A DNA stretch of 64,000 nucleotides from Bacteriovorax sp. (GTDB taxonomy: Bacteria; Bdellovibrionota; Bacteriovoracia; Bacteriovoracales; Bacteriovoracaceae): contig JACMNL010000074.1 in NCBI GenBank assembly GCA_014378525.1, positions 22,059-86,058 of the forward strand. Direction: 5' to 3'. The position numbers were made by a program, and so were the translations under genes. The notes below the pieces were generated by a model that had not been told where the DNA came from, did not search any database, and saw nothing but the letters and a program-made list of their open reading frames with translations. Position 1 is the first letter of the stretch; every line of letters starts with the position of its first letter. Below, in pieces: positions 8,768-18,157 of the stretch.

Positions 8768-9997
8768 ATGTGGTTAATTCTTAGACTGGCATTCAGAAAT
8801 ATTTTTAGAAATAAAAGACGCACGATTCTTTCTGTTATCGCCATTGGTGTGGGTCTTGCGGCCATGATGTTTGCTGATGCACTTATCGTAAGTCTTGGTG
8901 AAACAATGGTCCGCTCTGCGACTCAGGATTTTTCAGGAAACGCCCAGATCCATCAGGAAAGTTTCGCTAAAAATCTTGAAGTCGAAAAAATCATTGCAGG
9001 CAATGAAGACAATCTGCTTTTAAAAAAACTGGCGGATGAAAGTGAGTTACAGAGTTTTACTCCCAGAGTTTTAAGTTACGGAATGCTGACATCAACCTCT
9101 GATGCCAATAACATTATCGTTTATGGAATCGATCCTGAAAAAGAAAAGTCCGTATCAAAGATTTCTGAACTCATGGTTGCCGGTACATACTTAGCACCAG
9201 ATGAAGAAAGAAAAATTATTGTCGGCAAAAAACTGGCAGATAATTTAAATATCGGAGTTGGTGACAGGGTTGTTGTAACAGTAGCTCGCGCTCATATCGG
9301 TGATCTTTCGCAGGAAATGTTTCGTGTCGGCGGTATTTTCGCTTTCGGCGTGAGAGAGATGGATGAAAATGTGGGCTTCATTAAATTAAATGAAGCCCAG
9401 TCGATTCTAAATCTTGGAACTGGTATTCATGAAATCGCACTCAACTTTAAAGACCTGAATATCCCTGCTCAGAAAAAATTTGCAATTGGTACCAAGTACT
9501 CACAAAATGGAAATATCGTTTATGGCTGGAACAAGATGTTTAAAGACCTGGCGAGCATCCTGCAATTCACTCAATTCTCGCTGGGAATTTTAGCTTTTAT
9601 TTTATTCGGTATCATTGCTTTCGGAATCATGAATACATTATTCATGTCACTCTATGAAAGAATGTTCGAGTTCGGAGTTTTGCGGGCCGTAGGAACCAGA
9701 CCGAGTGTCGTAGCACGAATGATCATCTATGAAGCTTTCATGCTGGCACTGGTAAGTTCAGTGGCCGGAATAATTATGGGGCTGATCCTGATCGGATTTT
9801 TCTCTAAATATGGAATCGATTACCGCGGGATCGAATACGCCCACCTGGTTTTTAAAGATAAAATTTACCCTCACTTTCGATTGATCCAGTTTATCCTTTA
9901 TCCACCTGCCCTGATTGTTTTTGCGACACTGATTGGAATTTATCCCGCCTTGTATGCAGCAAAAATTATTCCCGCAGAAGCTTTAAGGAAAAAATAG
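8768..9997 (+). CDS. ABC transporter permease, LolC/E-FtsX type (second subunit)
   Basis: A 409-residue paralogue of the preceding permease with the same topology: N-terminal helix (about 20-42), periplasmic domain, then three C-terminal helices, with GVLRAVGTRPS as the coupling motif and EALRKK at the end. Two different FtsX-type subunits with one ATPase is the LolCDE arrangement. However, the pairing with a LolA-like carrier and an unknown barrel in one operon suggests a dedicated exporter and not the housekeeping Lol machine. The start ATG lies one base after the upstream stop codon. Confidence 0.9.
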   Translation: MWLILRLAFRNIFRNKRRTILSVIAIGVGLAAMMFADALIVSLGETMVRSATQDFSGNAQIHQESFAKNLEVEKIIAGNEDNLLLKKLADESELQSFTPRVLSYGMLTSTSDANNIIVYGIDPEKEKSVSKISELMVAGTYLAPDEERKIIVGKKLADNLNIGVGDRVVVTVARAHIGDLSQEMFRVGGIFAFGVREMDENVGFIKLNEAQSILNLGTGIHEIALNFKDLNIPAQKKFAIGTKYSQNGNIVYGWNKMFKDLASILQFTQFSLGILAFILFGIIAFGIMNTLFMSLYERMFEFGVLRAVGTRPSVVARMIIYEAFMLALVSSVAGIIMGLILIGFFSKYGIDYRGIEYAHLVFKDKIYPHFRLIQFILYPPALIVFATLIGIYPALYAAKIIPAEALRKK

Positions 9998-10016
9998 TTA
10001 TGAACGGAGAAAAGTT

Positions 10017-10709
10017 ATGATGCAAAATGGACAGGATATTCTAAGAACAGAAAATGTTATGAAGACTTATATGTCCGGTGAAGTGGAAGTGACAGCTTTG
10101 CATGAAATGAACATCGCCATTAAAAAAGGTGAGTTCACGGCCATTGCAGGTCCTTCAGGTTCTGGTAAATCAACATTACTTAATCTCTTGAGCGGTCTTG
10201 ATAAACCCAGCAGCGGAAAAGTTTTTATCAATCAAAAACCAATCAGCGATATGAGCGGAAACCAGCTTTCTGATTTTAGACGTGATCACATCGGATTTAT
10301 TTTTCAATCGTACAACCTGATTCCCGTTTTAACGGTGAAAGAAAATATTGAATACATCATGCTGATTCAGGGAATTGCAGAATCTGAAAGACAGGATAGA
10401 GTGAACGACATCTTAAATGATGTAGGTCTAGCTTCTATGGGAAACAGAAGACCTTCACAACTGTCAGGTGGACAACAACAGCGAGTGGCCATTGCCCGTG
10501 CTGTTGTATCACGTCCGGATATCATTCTTGCTGATGAGCCAACTGCTAACCTGGATTCAAAAACAGCAGACAACTTAATCAATATGATGCTGACTTTAAA
10601 CGAATCAAAAGGAATTACATTCCTGTTTTCAACTCACGATAAAAGAATCATGGATCATTCAAAAAGACTGATTATTTTAAAAGACGGAAAGATCGAAAGT
10701 GATAACTAG
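10017..10709 (+). CDS. ABC transporter ATP-binding protein, LolD/MacB type
   Basis: A 230-residue ATPase with Walker [10 protein letters not shown] (45-53), Q-loop near Q97, signature LSGGQ (149-153) and Walker [12 protein letters not shown] (about 170-180). The sequence matches the LolD/MacB/FtsE-like subfamily that energises FtsX-fold permeases. A ribosome site (ACGGAGAAA) precedes ATG 10017, and a second ATG directly follows. The last 11 bases overlap the barrel gene. It powers the two permeases upstream. Confidence 0.93.
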   Translation: MMQNGQDILRTENVMKTYMSGEVEVTALHEMNIAIKKGEFTAIAGPSGSGKSTLLNLLSGLDKPSSGKVFINQKPISDMSGNQLSDFRRDHIGFIFQSYNLIPVLTVKENIEYIMLIQGIAESERQDRVNDILNDVGLASMGNRRPSQLSGGQQQRVAIARAVVSRPDIILADEPTANLDSKTADNLINMMLTLNESKGITFLFSTHDKRIMDHSKRLIILKDGKIESDN

Positions 10710-11901
10710 ATTTTCAACTTATACTTTTTTTGTTCTGGTTAGTTTTCTGGCATTGTCAGAAAATTCTTACGCAATAAGCGGAAGTTTCAAAACATATTTT
10801 TCTGAAACAAAAAATCCGAATGAAAGTTCATATGATTCTACACTTTCAAGTATCTTCAGGCCGAAGGTTACTTATGTGGCAAGTGAACATTATACATTTT
10901 ACGGTGCTTATGCTCTTTCTCTTGATTGGGAGAAAAATACTCCTTTTCTTACTACACAACAAACACCTAAGAAAAATTATCGAGTTCTGGATCTCGACCG
11001 CGAGATTACCAATTCTGATAAAACAAAATCCCGGAGTTTATCAGTAAACCAGAACCTTGACCGCTTTTATGTCAATTATTCGCAGGGAGCTTTTAATCTC
11101 AATGTAGGACGTGCTCCCATCGCTTTTGGTTCGTCAAAAATAATTAATCCTACTGACGTACTGACTCCCATCACGTATGCGACTTTAGATAAAGAAGAGC
11201 GTGTTGGTGTCGATACAGTCCGCATGAATTATTCACTCGGAACGTTGAGTCTACTCGATGTCGGTTATGTCTTTGGACATAAACTTGATTTTTCTGAAAG
11301 CGCAGTTTTTGCCCGCCTCAAAACAAATGTTTTTGCGACAGACACTTCCATCATGGCGATGGATTTTCAAAACAATCTTATGTTCGGCCTGGATTTCGCC
11401 AGAAGTATTGGCAAGGCCAGCGCGTGGTTTGAAAGTGCTTACGTCATTCCAAAGTATTTTAAAAAGAGTGAATCAAATAATCTTGATAATTACTACCGCG
11501 CAACGATCGGTTTGGATTATAAATTAACTGAATCAATTTATAGTTACATTGAATACCACTATAATGGCGCCGGTAACACAGACCCCAACAAGTATATTTT
11601 CTCACAGAACAAAACGGCCTACACTGAAGGCGGAACTTATCTGTACGGAGTTCACTACATTGCGCCTGGACTGACTTACGAAATAAGTTCGTTATGGAAA
11701 TTAACAGGTCAATTTCTTTTTAACTTTAATGATGATTCATTCTTCAACAATCTTTCTGTCGAATACAATGTGGCACAGGATATGTTTATTGACCTTGCTG
11801 GTTACATTCCTTTCGGTAAAGAAACTAAAACGTTCCAGCAAAGGTCAGAATTCGGAAGTTATCCCAAGACAGTTTATACAGCTTTCAGAATGTACTTCTA
11901 G
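10699..11901 (+). CDS. Predicted outer-membrane beta-barrel protein of the ABC/LolA-like operon
   Basis: A 400-residue protein with a signal peptide (about 1-26, ending SYA). The mature part is rich in alternating polar and aromatic strands and ends VYTAFRMYF, with a C-terminal Phe typical of outer-membrane barrels. The segment NVGRAPIAFGSSKIINPTD is porin- or DUF1302-like. Translation starts at a GTG that overlaps the ATPase gene by 11 bases, so it belongs to the operon. It is probably the outer-membrane receiver or exit of the transport system. No specific family is certain. Its stop overlaps the end of the convergent PAP2 gene by four bases. Confidence 0.75.
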   Translation: MITRFSTYTFFVLVSFLALSENSYAISGSFKTYFSETKNPNESSYDSTLSSIFRPKVTYVASEHYTFYGAYALSLDWEKNTPFLTTQQTPKKNYRVLDLDREITNSDKTKSRSLSVNQNLDRFYVNYSQGAFNLNVGRAPIAFGSSKIINPTDVLTPITYATLDKEERVGVDTVRMNYSLGTLSLLDVGYVFGHKLDFSESAVFARLKTNVFATDTSIMAMDFQNNLMFGLDFARSIGKASAWFESAYVIPKYFKKSESNNLDNYYRATIGLDYKLTESIYSYIEYHYNGAGNTDPNKYIFSQNKTAYTEGGTYLYGVHYIAPGLTYEISSLWKLTGQFLFNFNDDSFFNNLSVEYNVAQDMFIDLAGYIPFGKETKTFQQRSEFGSYPKTVYTAFRMYF

Positions 11902-12908
11902 TGTTTCGCTGCTTTTGCAAAACCCTCAGCTAAACATGCATTGATTCTGGCAGTTCCTTCAGGAAGTTTTGAGCATTTCATTGGAGCATCAACCTGTTTA
12001 CCTTTATATTCTAAAAACAACATGAACCCACCAGTATTCGGATCAATCCCCGGATAAATTTCAACTCCACTGCGGTTTTCTTTATTCCCATTAAATGCAT
12101 TCATCGCAAGTTTGGTTACTAAGTGCCCAGCTACTGCTCCGATAATAACATCAGATGCCCAGTGTGCCTGATCATGCATACGAGCATAAGCAGTGATGGC
12201 AGCAATTCCGTATGCAACATAGGGAACTACTGGGTAGTCATCTTTATACATTTCAGAAATTACTGTCGCAATTGTGAAGGCCTCTGAAGTGTGACCAGAA
12301 TAAAAAGATTTATCCCCCGAGTTGAAAAAACTATAAGGGCCTTCACCTTTTATCGGACGTGATCTTCCAAAAGTATTTTTGACTGCTGTTACTGCAATAG
12401 CTGAAGCCAGACTTGATCCAACCATGAAAAGTCCTGCTCTTTTAAGTTTATCATTTTCAAAATACATACCGATAAAATATGAACCTGCCGCGATTCCTAA
12501 TCCTGCCGTACCAGTCCCTAAAAAATTTCCTACTGTTGCAATTGGTTTTGTAATTTGAGATTTATGGTTTTGAACTACATCCATAATCTCCTGATCATTT
12601 CTAAATGCCACAACTCCTAAGCTGGTTGCAGCAGCAAGAGTTAATAGTTCAGTATTATCCAGGGCCAGCGGTATAAAGATAGATTTTTCTTTATCCTGCG
12701 ATAGATAGCTTTCAAGTGTATATGAATCAAGAATTGTTCCATTGAATTTTGCAATTTCAATTTCCTGCTCTGCTGTACAACCAAATATAGTTTTTCTACA
12801 GGCCTTCACTTCTCTCACCATAGAGCCGTAATCTAGATTTAATGGTTTTTCTGCCATCGCCTGGAACGAAAAAATTAAAGTCAGAATAAGAACTAGTTTT
12901 GATTTCAT
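11898..12908 (-). CDS. PAP2-family phosphatase, membrane/periplasmic
   Basis: A 336-residue protein with a signal peptide (about 1-19). Hydrophobic helices in the middle are followed by the PAP2 motifs: KNTFGRSRP, SFYSGHTSEAF and ARMHDQAHWASDVIIG. The family removes phosphate from lipids such as phosphatidic acid, undecaprenyl pyrophosphate or lipid A. About 60 residues follow the last motif, with two Cys (in PMKCSK and NACLAEG) that may pair. An N-terminal region of about 120 residues has no clear similarity. It is convergent with the barrel gene and sits downstream of two palindromes. It is one of three PAP2-type proteins in the window. Confidence 0.85.
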   Translation of the reverse strand: MKSKLVLILTLIFSFQAMAEKPLNLDYGSMVREVKACRKTIFGCTAEQEIEIAKFNGTILDSYTLESYLSQDKEKSIFIPLALDNTELLTLAAATSLGVVAFRNDQEIMDVVQNHKSQITKPIATVGNFLGTGTAGLGIAAGSYFIGMYFENDKLKRAGLFMVGSSLASAIAVTAVKNTFGRSRPIKGEGPYSFFNSGDKSFYSGHTSEAFTIATVISEMYKDDYPVVPYVAYGIAAITAYARMHDQAHWASDVIIGAVAGHLVTKLAMNAFNGNKENRSGVEIYPGIDPNTGGFMLFLEYKGKQVDAPMKCSKLPEGTARINACLAEGFAKAAKH

Positions 12909-12997
12909 ATATCCTCTCTAAACGTGTTGTTAAATTATTGTACCTGTTACAAATAACGTTTTAGTAAAGGCTGTAAAAAGGAATGACTTTAGGGGGT

Positions 12998-13018
12998 AGT
13001 GTATAAATTTTATACACT
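12998..13018. repeat. Perfect AT-rich palindrome
   Basis: Arms AGTGTATAAA (12998-13007) and TTTATACACT (13009-13018) surround one central base. It lies 90 bases before the PAP2 start and four bases from a second perfect inverted repeat. It could be an operator of the PAP2 gene (-) or part of the 3' end of the upstream transcript. No T-run follows on the minus strand, so it is not a typical terminator. Confidence 0.6.
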
Positions 13019-13022
13019 CATA

Positions 13023-13052
13023 CTATAAATACTTAATAATAAGTATTTATAG
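13023..13052. repeat. Perfect 12-base AT-rich inverted repeat
   Basis: Arms CTATAAATACTT (13023-13034) and AAGTATTTATAG (13041-13052) enclose a 6-base loop. It starts 25 bases after the stop of the TolC-like gene, on the minus strand, and could protect or end that mRNA. It could equally be a regulator site paired with the palindrome at 12998-13018. Confidence 0.6.
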
Positions 13053-13076
13053 CAAGTTTAGAAGCTCAACTTAAAT

Positions 13077-14372
13077 TTAAATTAAGGCCGGATCAAGCTC
13101 TTTGCCCATTTCGTATGAAAGGTCAGAGAGTCTCATTTCATAGTTGTAGATCGCTTCTACATACTGCTGATAAATAGTGGCCTTCATAGTATAAGACTCA
13201 ATAATATCTTTTGCCGGTGTAATCCCTAGAGCAACACCCGAAGCGATATTATTGAGCAGCTTTTTAGAAGTCTTATATGATTTTTCAAGTTCAGTTGCTT
13301 TTTTCTGCGCTTCCATTAAATCCAGATAAATTTTTTCAATTTTAATCGGAAGATTTTTCTGTGCGAAGTCCTGCTGTGCTCTTACTGTTTCAAGTTCAAT
13401 GCGTGCATTGCTGACGTTGCTCGACTTAATTCCGAAATCGATATCCCATGTGAATCCTACTCCGACAGAAAAGTCTGAACGGTTGTATGGATCGTAGGCA
13501 AACTTCGAGGCCTGTTTGGTGGCCTTCGCAGTATTCAGATAATTAAATGAAGAAAAAATTCCGAAAATGGGAAGCTGGGCTTTTTTCTCACTTGTAAGCC
13601 AGGCCTGTTTAGCATCAATGCCGATAGATGCTTTTCTCAAGTCAACGTTGGTTGTTGCAAGCTGAGCATTGAGTGCTTCAAGAGTAGGAAGCTGTCTTTG
13701 AGAGTATTCAATCCAGTCCTGTTCAACTTTCGGGTCGGCATCTTGAGTGATGTACTTAAAACCTAAAATACTTTGAGCGAGTCCTTTTTCAATTTCAAAT
13801 TTCTTAACCTGTGCAAGAGACCTGAAAAGTTCAAGTTTTGTCATTTCTTCAGAGCCGTTTTTTTTGCCTTTCATACCTGCTAAAACATCATCAAGATCTT
13901 TTAGTGTTGAGCCGGCAAAATCATTCAGGCTCGAAGCGTACTGGAAACCGTAATAATATTCTTTTACTTTTTTAACCAGTTCAGCTTCTTTTCTTTCAAC
14001 ATCAAGCTCCTTAACTTTTAAGTTTCCTTCTGCAGCTCTCGTAAGATCGCTCTGGCGGTTAAACATAAAAATGGGAATTTTTAAATCGACGTTGGCAAGA
14101 TAGGTGATGGTATCAACGTTTGCTGAACGTGAAGATGTGACAGCATTACCTTGTGAACTTTTATTGGGACCGAAACCACCAAGAATGGATAGTCGTGGTC
14201 TTGTTTCACCGTCGATGCGTGCGAAAAAAGTTTGTGCCTTATCAATTTCAAACTGTTCAATTTTTATTTCTGGATGGGTCTTAGTCAGGGCAATTAATTC
14301 TTTCAGCTGATAAACTTTTGCTTCAGCTGCTGCAGTAAAAAGTAAATTGATGACGACTAAGTATCTAAGCAT
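13077..14372 (-). CDS. TolC-family outer membrane channel protein
   Basis: A 431-residue protein with a signal peptide (about 1-18). Long amphipathic helices arranged in two repeats are typical of outer-membrane efflux proteins (PF02321). The N-terminal helix region has LIALTKTHPEIKIEQFEIDKA and the second half has ARIELETVRAQQDFAQKN. TolC proteins form trimeric tunnels across the periplasm and outer membrane. The ATG overlaps the stop of the MlaC-like gene by one base, so the two are co-transcribed. An RND transporter is encoded divergently. No membrane-fusion (HlyD-like) protein is present nearby, which is unusual for a TolC exporter. Confidence 0.85.
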   Translation of the reverse strand: MLRYLVVINLLFTAAAEAKVYQLKELIALTKTHPEIKIEQFEIDKAQTFFARIDGETRPRLSILGGFGPNKSSQGNAVTSSRSANVDTITYLANVDLKIPIFMFNRQSDLTRAAEGNLKVKELDVERKEAELVKKVKEYYYGFQYASSLNDFAGSTLKDLDDVLAGMKGKKNGSEEMTKLELFRSLAQVKKFEIEKGLAQSILGFKYITQDADPKVEQDWIEYSQRQLPTLEALNAQLATTNVDLRKASIGIDAKQAWLTSEKKAQLPIFGIFSSFNYLNTAKATKQASKFAYDPYNRSDFSVGVGFTWDIDFGIKSSNVSNARIELETVRAQQDFAQKNLPIKIEKIYLDLMEAQKKATELEKSYKTSKKLLNNIASGVALGITPAKDIIESYTMKATIYQQYVEAIYNYEMRLSDLSYEMGKELDPALI

Positions 14373-14947
14373 TAGACCTTCGTATTAAGTGCCACTACAC
14401 GTTTGTTAATCATGTCTTTCACACCTGACCAGCCTTTTTCTTTTAGGGTCTTTGTCATTTTATCATTGATAGTGTTTACCCATGATTCATCATCAATTGA
14501 GATGTCGATAACTTTCCATTCAGATCCCGACTTTACCAGCTTGTATTTTACGTCTGTCTTTTCACCTTTTTTAGCAACGACAGAAGGAACTGTTGCTTTG
14601 TTGTCATCAAGAAGAGTGCTTTTGTAAGTGATCTTTACACCTTTTAAGAACTCAGGTGCTTTTGGATAAACAGTTTTAGTGATGATTTCTTTAATGCTGT
14701 CTTCAAACCATTTGAGATCAGCGGCCGATCTTTTTTTAGCTTCACTTCCAAGGATGTTTAAAGACATTTGGTGGAAATCAAAGTGTGAGTCAAGTTCAGC
14801 TTTTGTCTTTGGATTATGTAACGGGTTTTCTTTTTGAGCTAACGTAAAAATATTTTGAATTAACGTCTCTGGAGCATCATTTGATGTTGTTTGGGCTTTG
14901 ACGAATACAGGAAGTAAAAGTAAAAAGGCTAATAAAATAAACTTCAT
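14372..14947 (-). CDS. MlaC/Ttg2D-like periplasmic phospholipid carrier
   Basis: A 191-residue secreted protein with a signal peptide (about 1-18, ending VKA). The order of elements matches the MlaC/Ttg2D family (PF05494): PETLIQNIFTLAQ, then FDFHQMSLNIL, KWFEDSIKEIITKTVYP and WKVIDISIDDESWVNTINDK. MlaC proteins shuttle phospholipid between membranes. Here the partner is an RND protein and a TolC channel and not the MlaFEDB ABC complex, similar to the HpnN/HpnM arrangement for hopanoids. It is the first gene of a two-gene minus-strand operon, divergent from the RND gene with 58 bases between. Confidence 0.82.
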   Translation of the reverse strand: MKFILLAFLLLLPVFVKAQTTSNDAPETLIQNIFTLAQKENPLHNPKTKAELDSHFDFHQMSLNILGSEAKKRSAADLKWFEDSIKEIITKTVYPKAPEFLKGVKITYKSTLLDDNKATVPSVVAKKGEKTDVKYKLVKSGSEWKVIDISIDDESWVNTINDKMTKTLKEKGWSGVKDMINKRVVALNTKV

Positions 14948-15005
14948 TATTTGGTCCTGTTAGATATTTAATTTAATAGGGTCAATATAGAAACAGAGAG
15001 CGCCA

Positions 15006-17357
15006 ATGTCTATTCTAAAATGGAATCTAAAGAATATTTACGTACTGCCTGTCCTGGCTTTAATTCTAAGCATTTGGGGTGGTATGCAGGCCACGAAGCT
15101 TGAAGTAAATATGGATTTATCCGGTCTCCTTTCGGATACCAACCCGGCCGTTGTAGAAATGAACCACGTTTCGGAAATCGTAGGGGGCGGAGGTTATCTG
15201 ATTACTCTGGTCGGTCCGATGGTATCTCCGGAAAAAACTCTTCCGAAAATTACTGAGGCCATGAAGAGCGTTCCAAGAATTAAATACTCTTACTACGAAA
15301 GAGAAACATACGCGCTCAAAGACAAAGCTCTTTTTATCATCAGCAAAAAAGAATTCAATCAGATGAGCCAGTATGCTCAAAGTCTCTTCGCAGATAAAAA
15401 AATTGATAATACAGGTCTTGATCTTTTCGCTGAAGGCGATAACTCAGATGATGTTGCTGAAGCAAAAAAATTCTTTCTTGATCTGAAAAAGAAAATTCCT
15501 CAAGACCGCTATTTTTTATCAAAAGATAAAAAGTACGCGATGCTTTTAATCAAGCCAGACTTCGGTTCAACTGATTTAAAACTCGGCGAAGAGCTGATTA
15601 AAAATGTGAACGATGCAATGGCGAAGATTCCTGGAACAAAAATTCCATATAATCTTAACGGGCGTTACGTAGAAAAAATTAAAGACAAAGAACAATTCGA
15701 CCGCGATATCGCAAAAACTTCGATCATCTCGACAGTTCTTTTAATTATCGTTCTCTTCTTCGGTCTAGGAACAATGAGGGCCGGATGGTTTACCCTTGCC
15801 GGAGTTTTCATGGCGATGGGGCAGACAGTTGGTCTCGCTTACCTGATGGTCGGACGAATCAATATATTAACCGGATTTTTGCTCGCGATCTTATCCGGGC
15901 TTGGATCTGAATACGGAATCCACTTTGTCCGCAGATACCTGGCCGAAAGACAAGCAGGTAAAGACCAGAAAACGGCCATCGAAGATACGTACATGGTCAT
16001 GGGACGTTCATTATTTTCAGCGGCACTGACTTCCGCAGCAGCATTTTTCATACTTGCGATCTCGGACTTCAGAGGATTTTCTGAACTGGGAATTATCGCA
16101 GGACTTGGTGTTGTGTGTATCTATTTTACATTCATGTGTATTTTTCCATTGGGAGCAAAACTTCTTCCGATCAAAGCAGAAGGAAGTATCAAGGAAAAAA
16201 TCTCACGCTTTTTCTACGCTTACCCATTTAAGACAAAGTACGTTTATTTTTACCTGATCCTGATACCAGTAATGGGTTATGGATTATGGAATGCTTATTT
16301 CGAATTCGACTTCGAGAGATTGCATAACTTTTCAAAAGAAACTCAGGCGCTGAATAAATTATCTGACGATCTTTACGGCAGAGCGATTACACCTTCGGCA
16401 ATTTTAACCCGCGACCGCGAGCAGGCAAAAGAACTGGAAGCATGGTTAAACAGCGAAGCGAACGACGAAACGGTGGCCCAGGTTATCGGTTACAACACAC
16501 TTGTTCCTGATGATATGCAATCACGTTATAGAAAGATCCAGAAGATCAAAAATAAAGTTAACGAAATTCCTCATAAGGAAATAGAAGAAAAACTTCAGGT
16601 GAAATACGAACAGGTTGAGAAGTGGCTAAACACTGCTCCTTATGGAGATGAGCTGGTTCCAAAATCTCTGGCCGACAACTTCGGGCCCGATAAAAATATT
16701 ATTCTCGTTTTCCCTAAGCAACGTCAGGGGACCTACGACAATATCAACCGTTATGCGAACACGTTGTTAAAAGCGAAAAAATTATTTCCCGGAATGGAAG
16801 TCGGTTCAGATACGCTGGTGTTCTCGGCGATCTTAAATCACATCATCAAAGACGGACGAATTGTTCTCGTACTCTTTTTAGTCGGTGCGTTTTTCGTTTT
16901 CTGGCCGGACTTCCAGAACTTCAGGTACGCCATGATCCTCGAAGGACAGCTGGTGTTCGGATGTTTATTTCTCGTGGCCTTAATGGGGCTCGTGGATGAA
17001 CCTTTTACCATTTTAAACGTCGCCATCATTCCGGCCGTTCTTGCTGCAGGGATTGATATGGGTGTGCACCAGATTCACGATGAAATCGAACACAGAGGCC
17101 AGCCTGCCAGATGGCCGGGAAAAAGAGGAACAGCTTTATCAGCAGCAAAAAGAATTTCAGGTCCCGTTCATTTGGGAATGCTGACATCTATCTGCGGTTT
17201 CGGTTCACTACTTTTTGCTGAAGCAAAAATGTTAAATGGTGTTGGATGGATTTCCATTATGGGACAGGTTTCAATGTACCTGGTGAGTATGGTTTTATTT
17301 CCGACATTCAAAGATTACGTTTATTCATTTAGAACTGAAGAAATTCAAAAAAAATAA
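15006..17357 (+). CDS. MMPL/RND-superfamily lipid transporter (HpnN-like)
   Basis: A 783-residue transporter of the MMPL/HpnN group. Its first transmembrane helix is at about 11-27, and a periplasmic domain follows (about 30-230). Five helices within about 230-400 include the SGLGSEYGIHFVRRY segment of helix 4. The pattern repeats in the second half, with GIDMGVHQIHDEIEH near 680-695. Total length is typical of this subfamily and shorter than drug-efflux RND pumps (about 1,000 residues). It probably moves lipids from the inner membrane to the MlaC-like carrier encoded divergently. Substrate unknown. The gene stops nine bases before the convergent phhA end. Confidence 0.88.
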   Translation: MSILKWNLKNIYVLPVLALILSIWGGMQATKLEVNMDLSGLLSDTNPAVVEMNHVSEIVGGGGYLITLVGPMVSPEKTLPKITEAMKSVPRIKYSYYERETYALKDKALFIISKKEFNQMSQYAQSLFADKKIDNTGLDLFAEGDNSDDVAEAKKFFLDLKKKIPQDRYFLSKDKKYAMLLIKPDFGSTDLKLGEELIKNVNDAMAKIPGTKIPYNLNGRYVEKIKDKEQFDRDIAKTSIISTVLLIIVLFFGLGTMRAGWFTLAGVFMAMGQTVGLAYLMVGRINILTGFLLAILSGLGSEYGIHFVRRYLAERQAGKDQKTAIEDTYMVMGRSLFSAALTSAAAFFILAISDFRGFSELGIIAGLGVVCIYFTFMCIFPLGAKLLPIKAEGSIKEKISRFFYAYPFKTKYVYFYLILIPVMGYGLWNAYFEFDFERLHNFSKETQALNKLSDDLYGRAITPSAILTRDREQAKELEAWLNSEANDETVAQVIGYNTLVPDDMQSRYRKIQKIKNKVNEIPHKEIEEKLQVKYEQVEKWLNTAPYGDELVPKSLADNFGPDKNIILVFPKQRQGTYDNINRYANTLLKAKKLFPGMEVGSDTLVFSAILNHIIKDGRIVLVLFLVGAFFVFWPDFQNFRYAMILEGQLVFGCLFLVALMGLVDEPFTILNVAIIPAVLAAGIDMGVHQIHDEIEHRGQPARWPGKRGTALSAAKRISGPVHLGMLTSICGFGSLLFAEAKMLNGVGWISIMGQVSMYLVSMVLFPTFKDYVYSFRTEEIQKK

Positions 17358-17365
17358 TACGCTGA

Positions 17366-18157
17366 CTAAGCTTTTTTTCTCTTCTCAAACTTGGCCGGGA
17401 AATCTTCCATGAAAAAAGATTCCTGTGCCATTTTGAGAGGGTCCACTGCGATCAGCTTAAACAGATCGTCGTAACTCTCAATCACAAAATAAACCGGCTG
17501 AAGAATATCGATTCGGAACTTCGTTCTTAATGCATCCATCGGTATAAGTGGACGTCTTTCCGGGATATCACTTTCAACAGAATAAATAATTTCAGATTTG
17601 CTCGAGAGAATTCCTCCTCCGTAAGCTTTAATCAAGTTGTCCTCTTTAATCAAACCAAACTCAATCGTAAACCAGAACAGACGGAACATTCTCATTTGTG
17701 TTTTTTGATCTGCCTTTAGTGCAAGTTTTCCATACTGGTGCATGAACTCAGCATATGGAGCATTGGTCAAAAGCGGGCAGTGACCGAAGAGTTCGTGAAA
17801 AACATCCGGCTCTTCGATGTAGTCAATTTCTTCCGGAATGCGGATGAAATTTGCGGCCGGAAATCTTTTATTTGCAAGCAACGAAAAAAACTTTTCCGGT
17901 TGAATAAGAGCGGGGACAGGTTCAACTCCCCAGCCTGTATGCGATTTTAAAATATCGGTAATCTCATAGTGCTGTGGAATTTTATCTTCAAAATTTAAAA
18001 TTTCTACGCCTTTTAAATACTCTTTTGAGGCGCGGGTTTTCACCAGTTCTTTTTGCCTCTTTAATAAAAAGGCCCATGTTTCATTTTCTGTATGACTGTA
18101 ATGAGCTGTGCCGTCTTTATCTAAAGTCTTTGAGTGATAGACATGTTTTTTTTTCAT
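17366..18157 (-). CDS. phhA: Phenylalanine-4-hydroxylase
   Basis: A 263-residue aromatic amino acid hydroxylase that converts phenylalanine to tyrosine with tetrahydropterin, oxygen and non-haem iron. The 2-His-1-Glu iron site is clear: H121 and H126 in EEPDVFHELFGHCPLL and E166 in FWFTIEFGL. Length matches bacterial single-domain enzymes; there is no ACT regulatory domain. The ATG overlaps the SRPBCC gene upstream by four bases, so the pair is co-translated. No pterin dehydratase (phhB) is next to it. Pterin synthesis genes (folE and a PTPS homologue) lie at 47.5-48.6 kb. Confidence 0.95.
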   Translation of the reverse strand: MKKKHVYHSKTLDKDGTAHYSHTENETWAFLLKRQKELVKTRASKEYLKGVEILNFEDKIPQHYEITDILKSHTGWGVEPVPALIQPEKFFSLLANKRFPAANFIRIPEEIDYIEEPDVFHELFGHCPLLTNAPYAEFMHQYGKLALKADQKTQMRMFRLFWFTIEFGLIKEDNLIKAYGGGILSSKSEIIYSVESDIPERRPLIPMDALRTKFRIDILQPVYFVIESYDDLFKLIAVDPLKMAQESFFMEDFPAKFEKRKKA

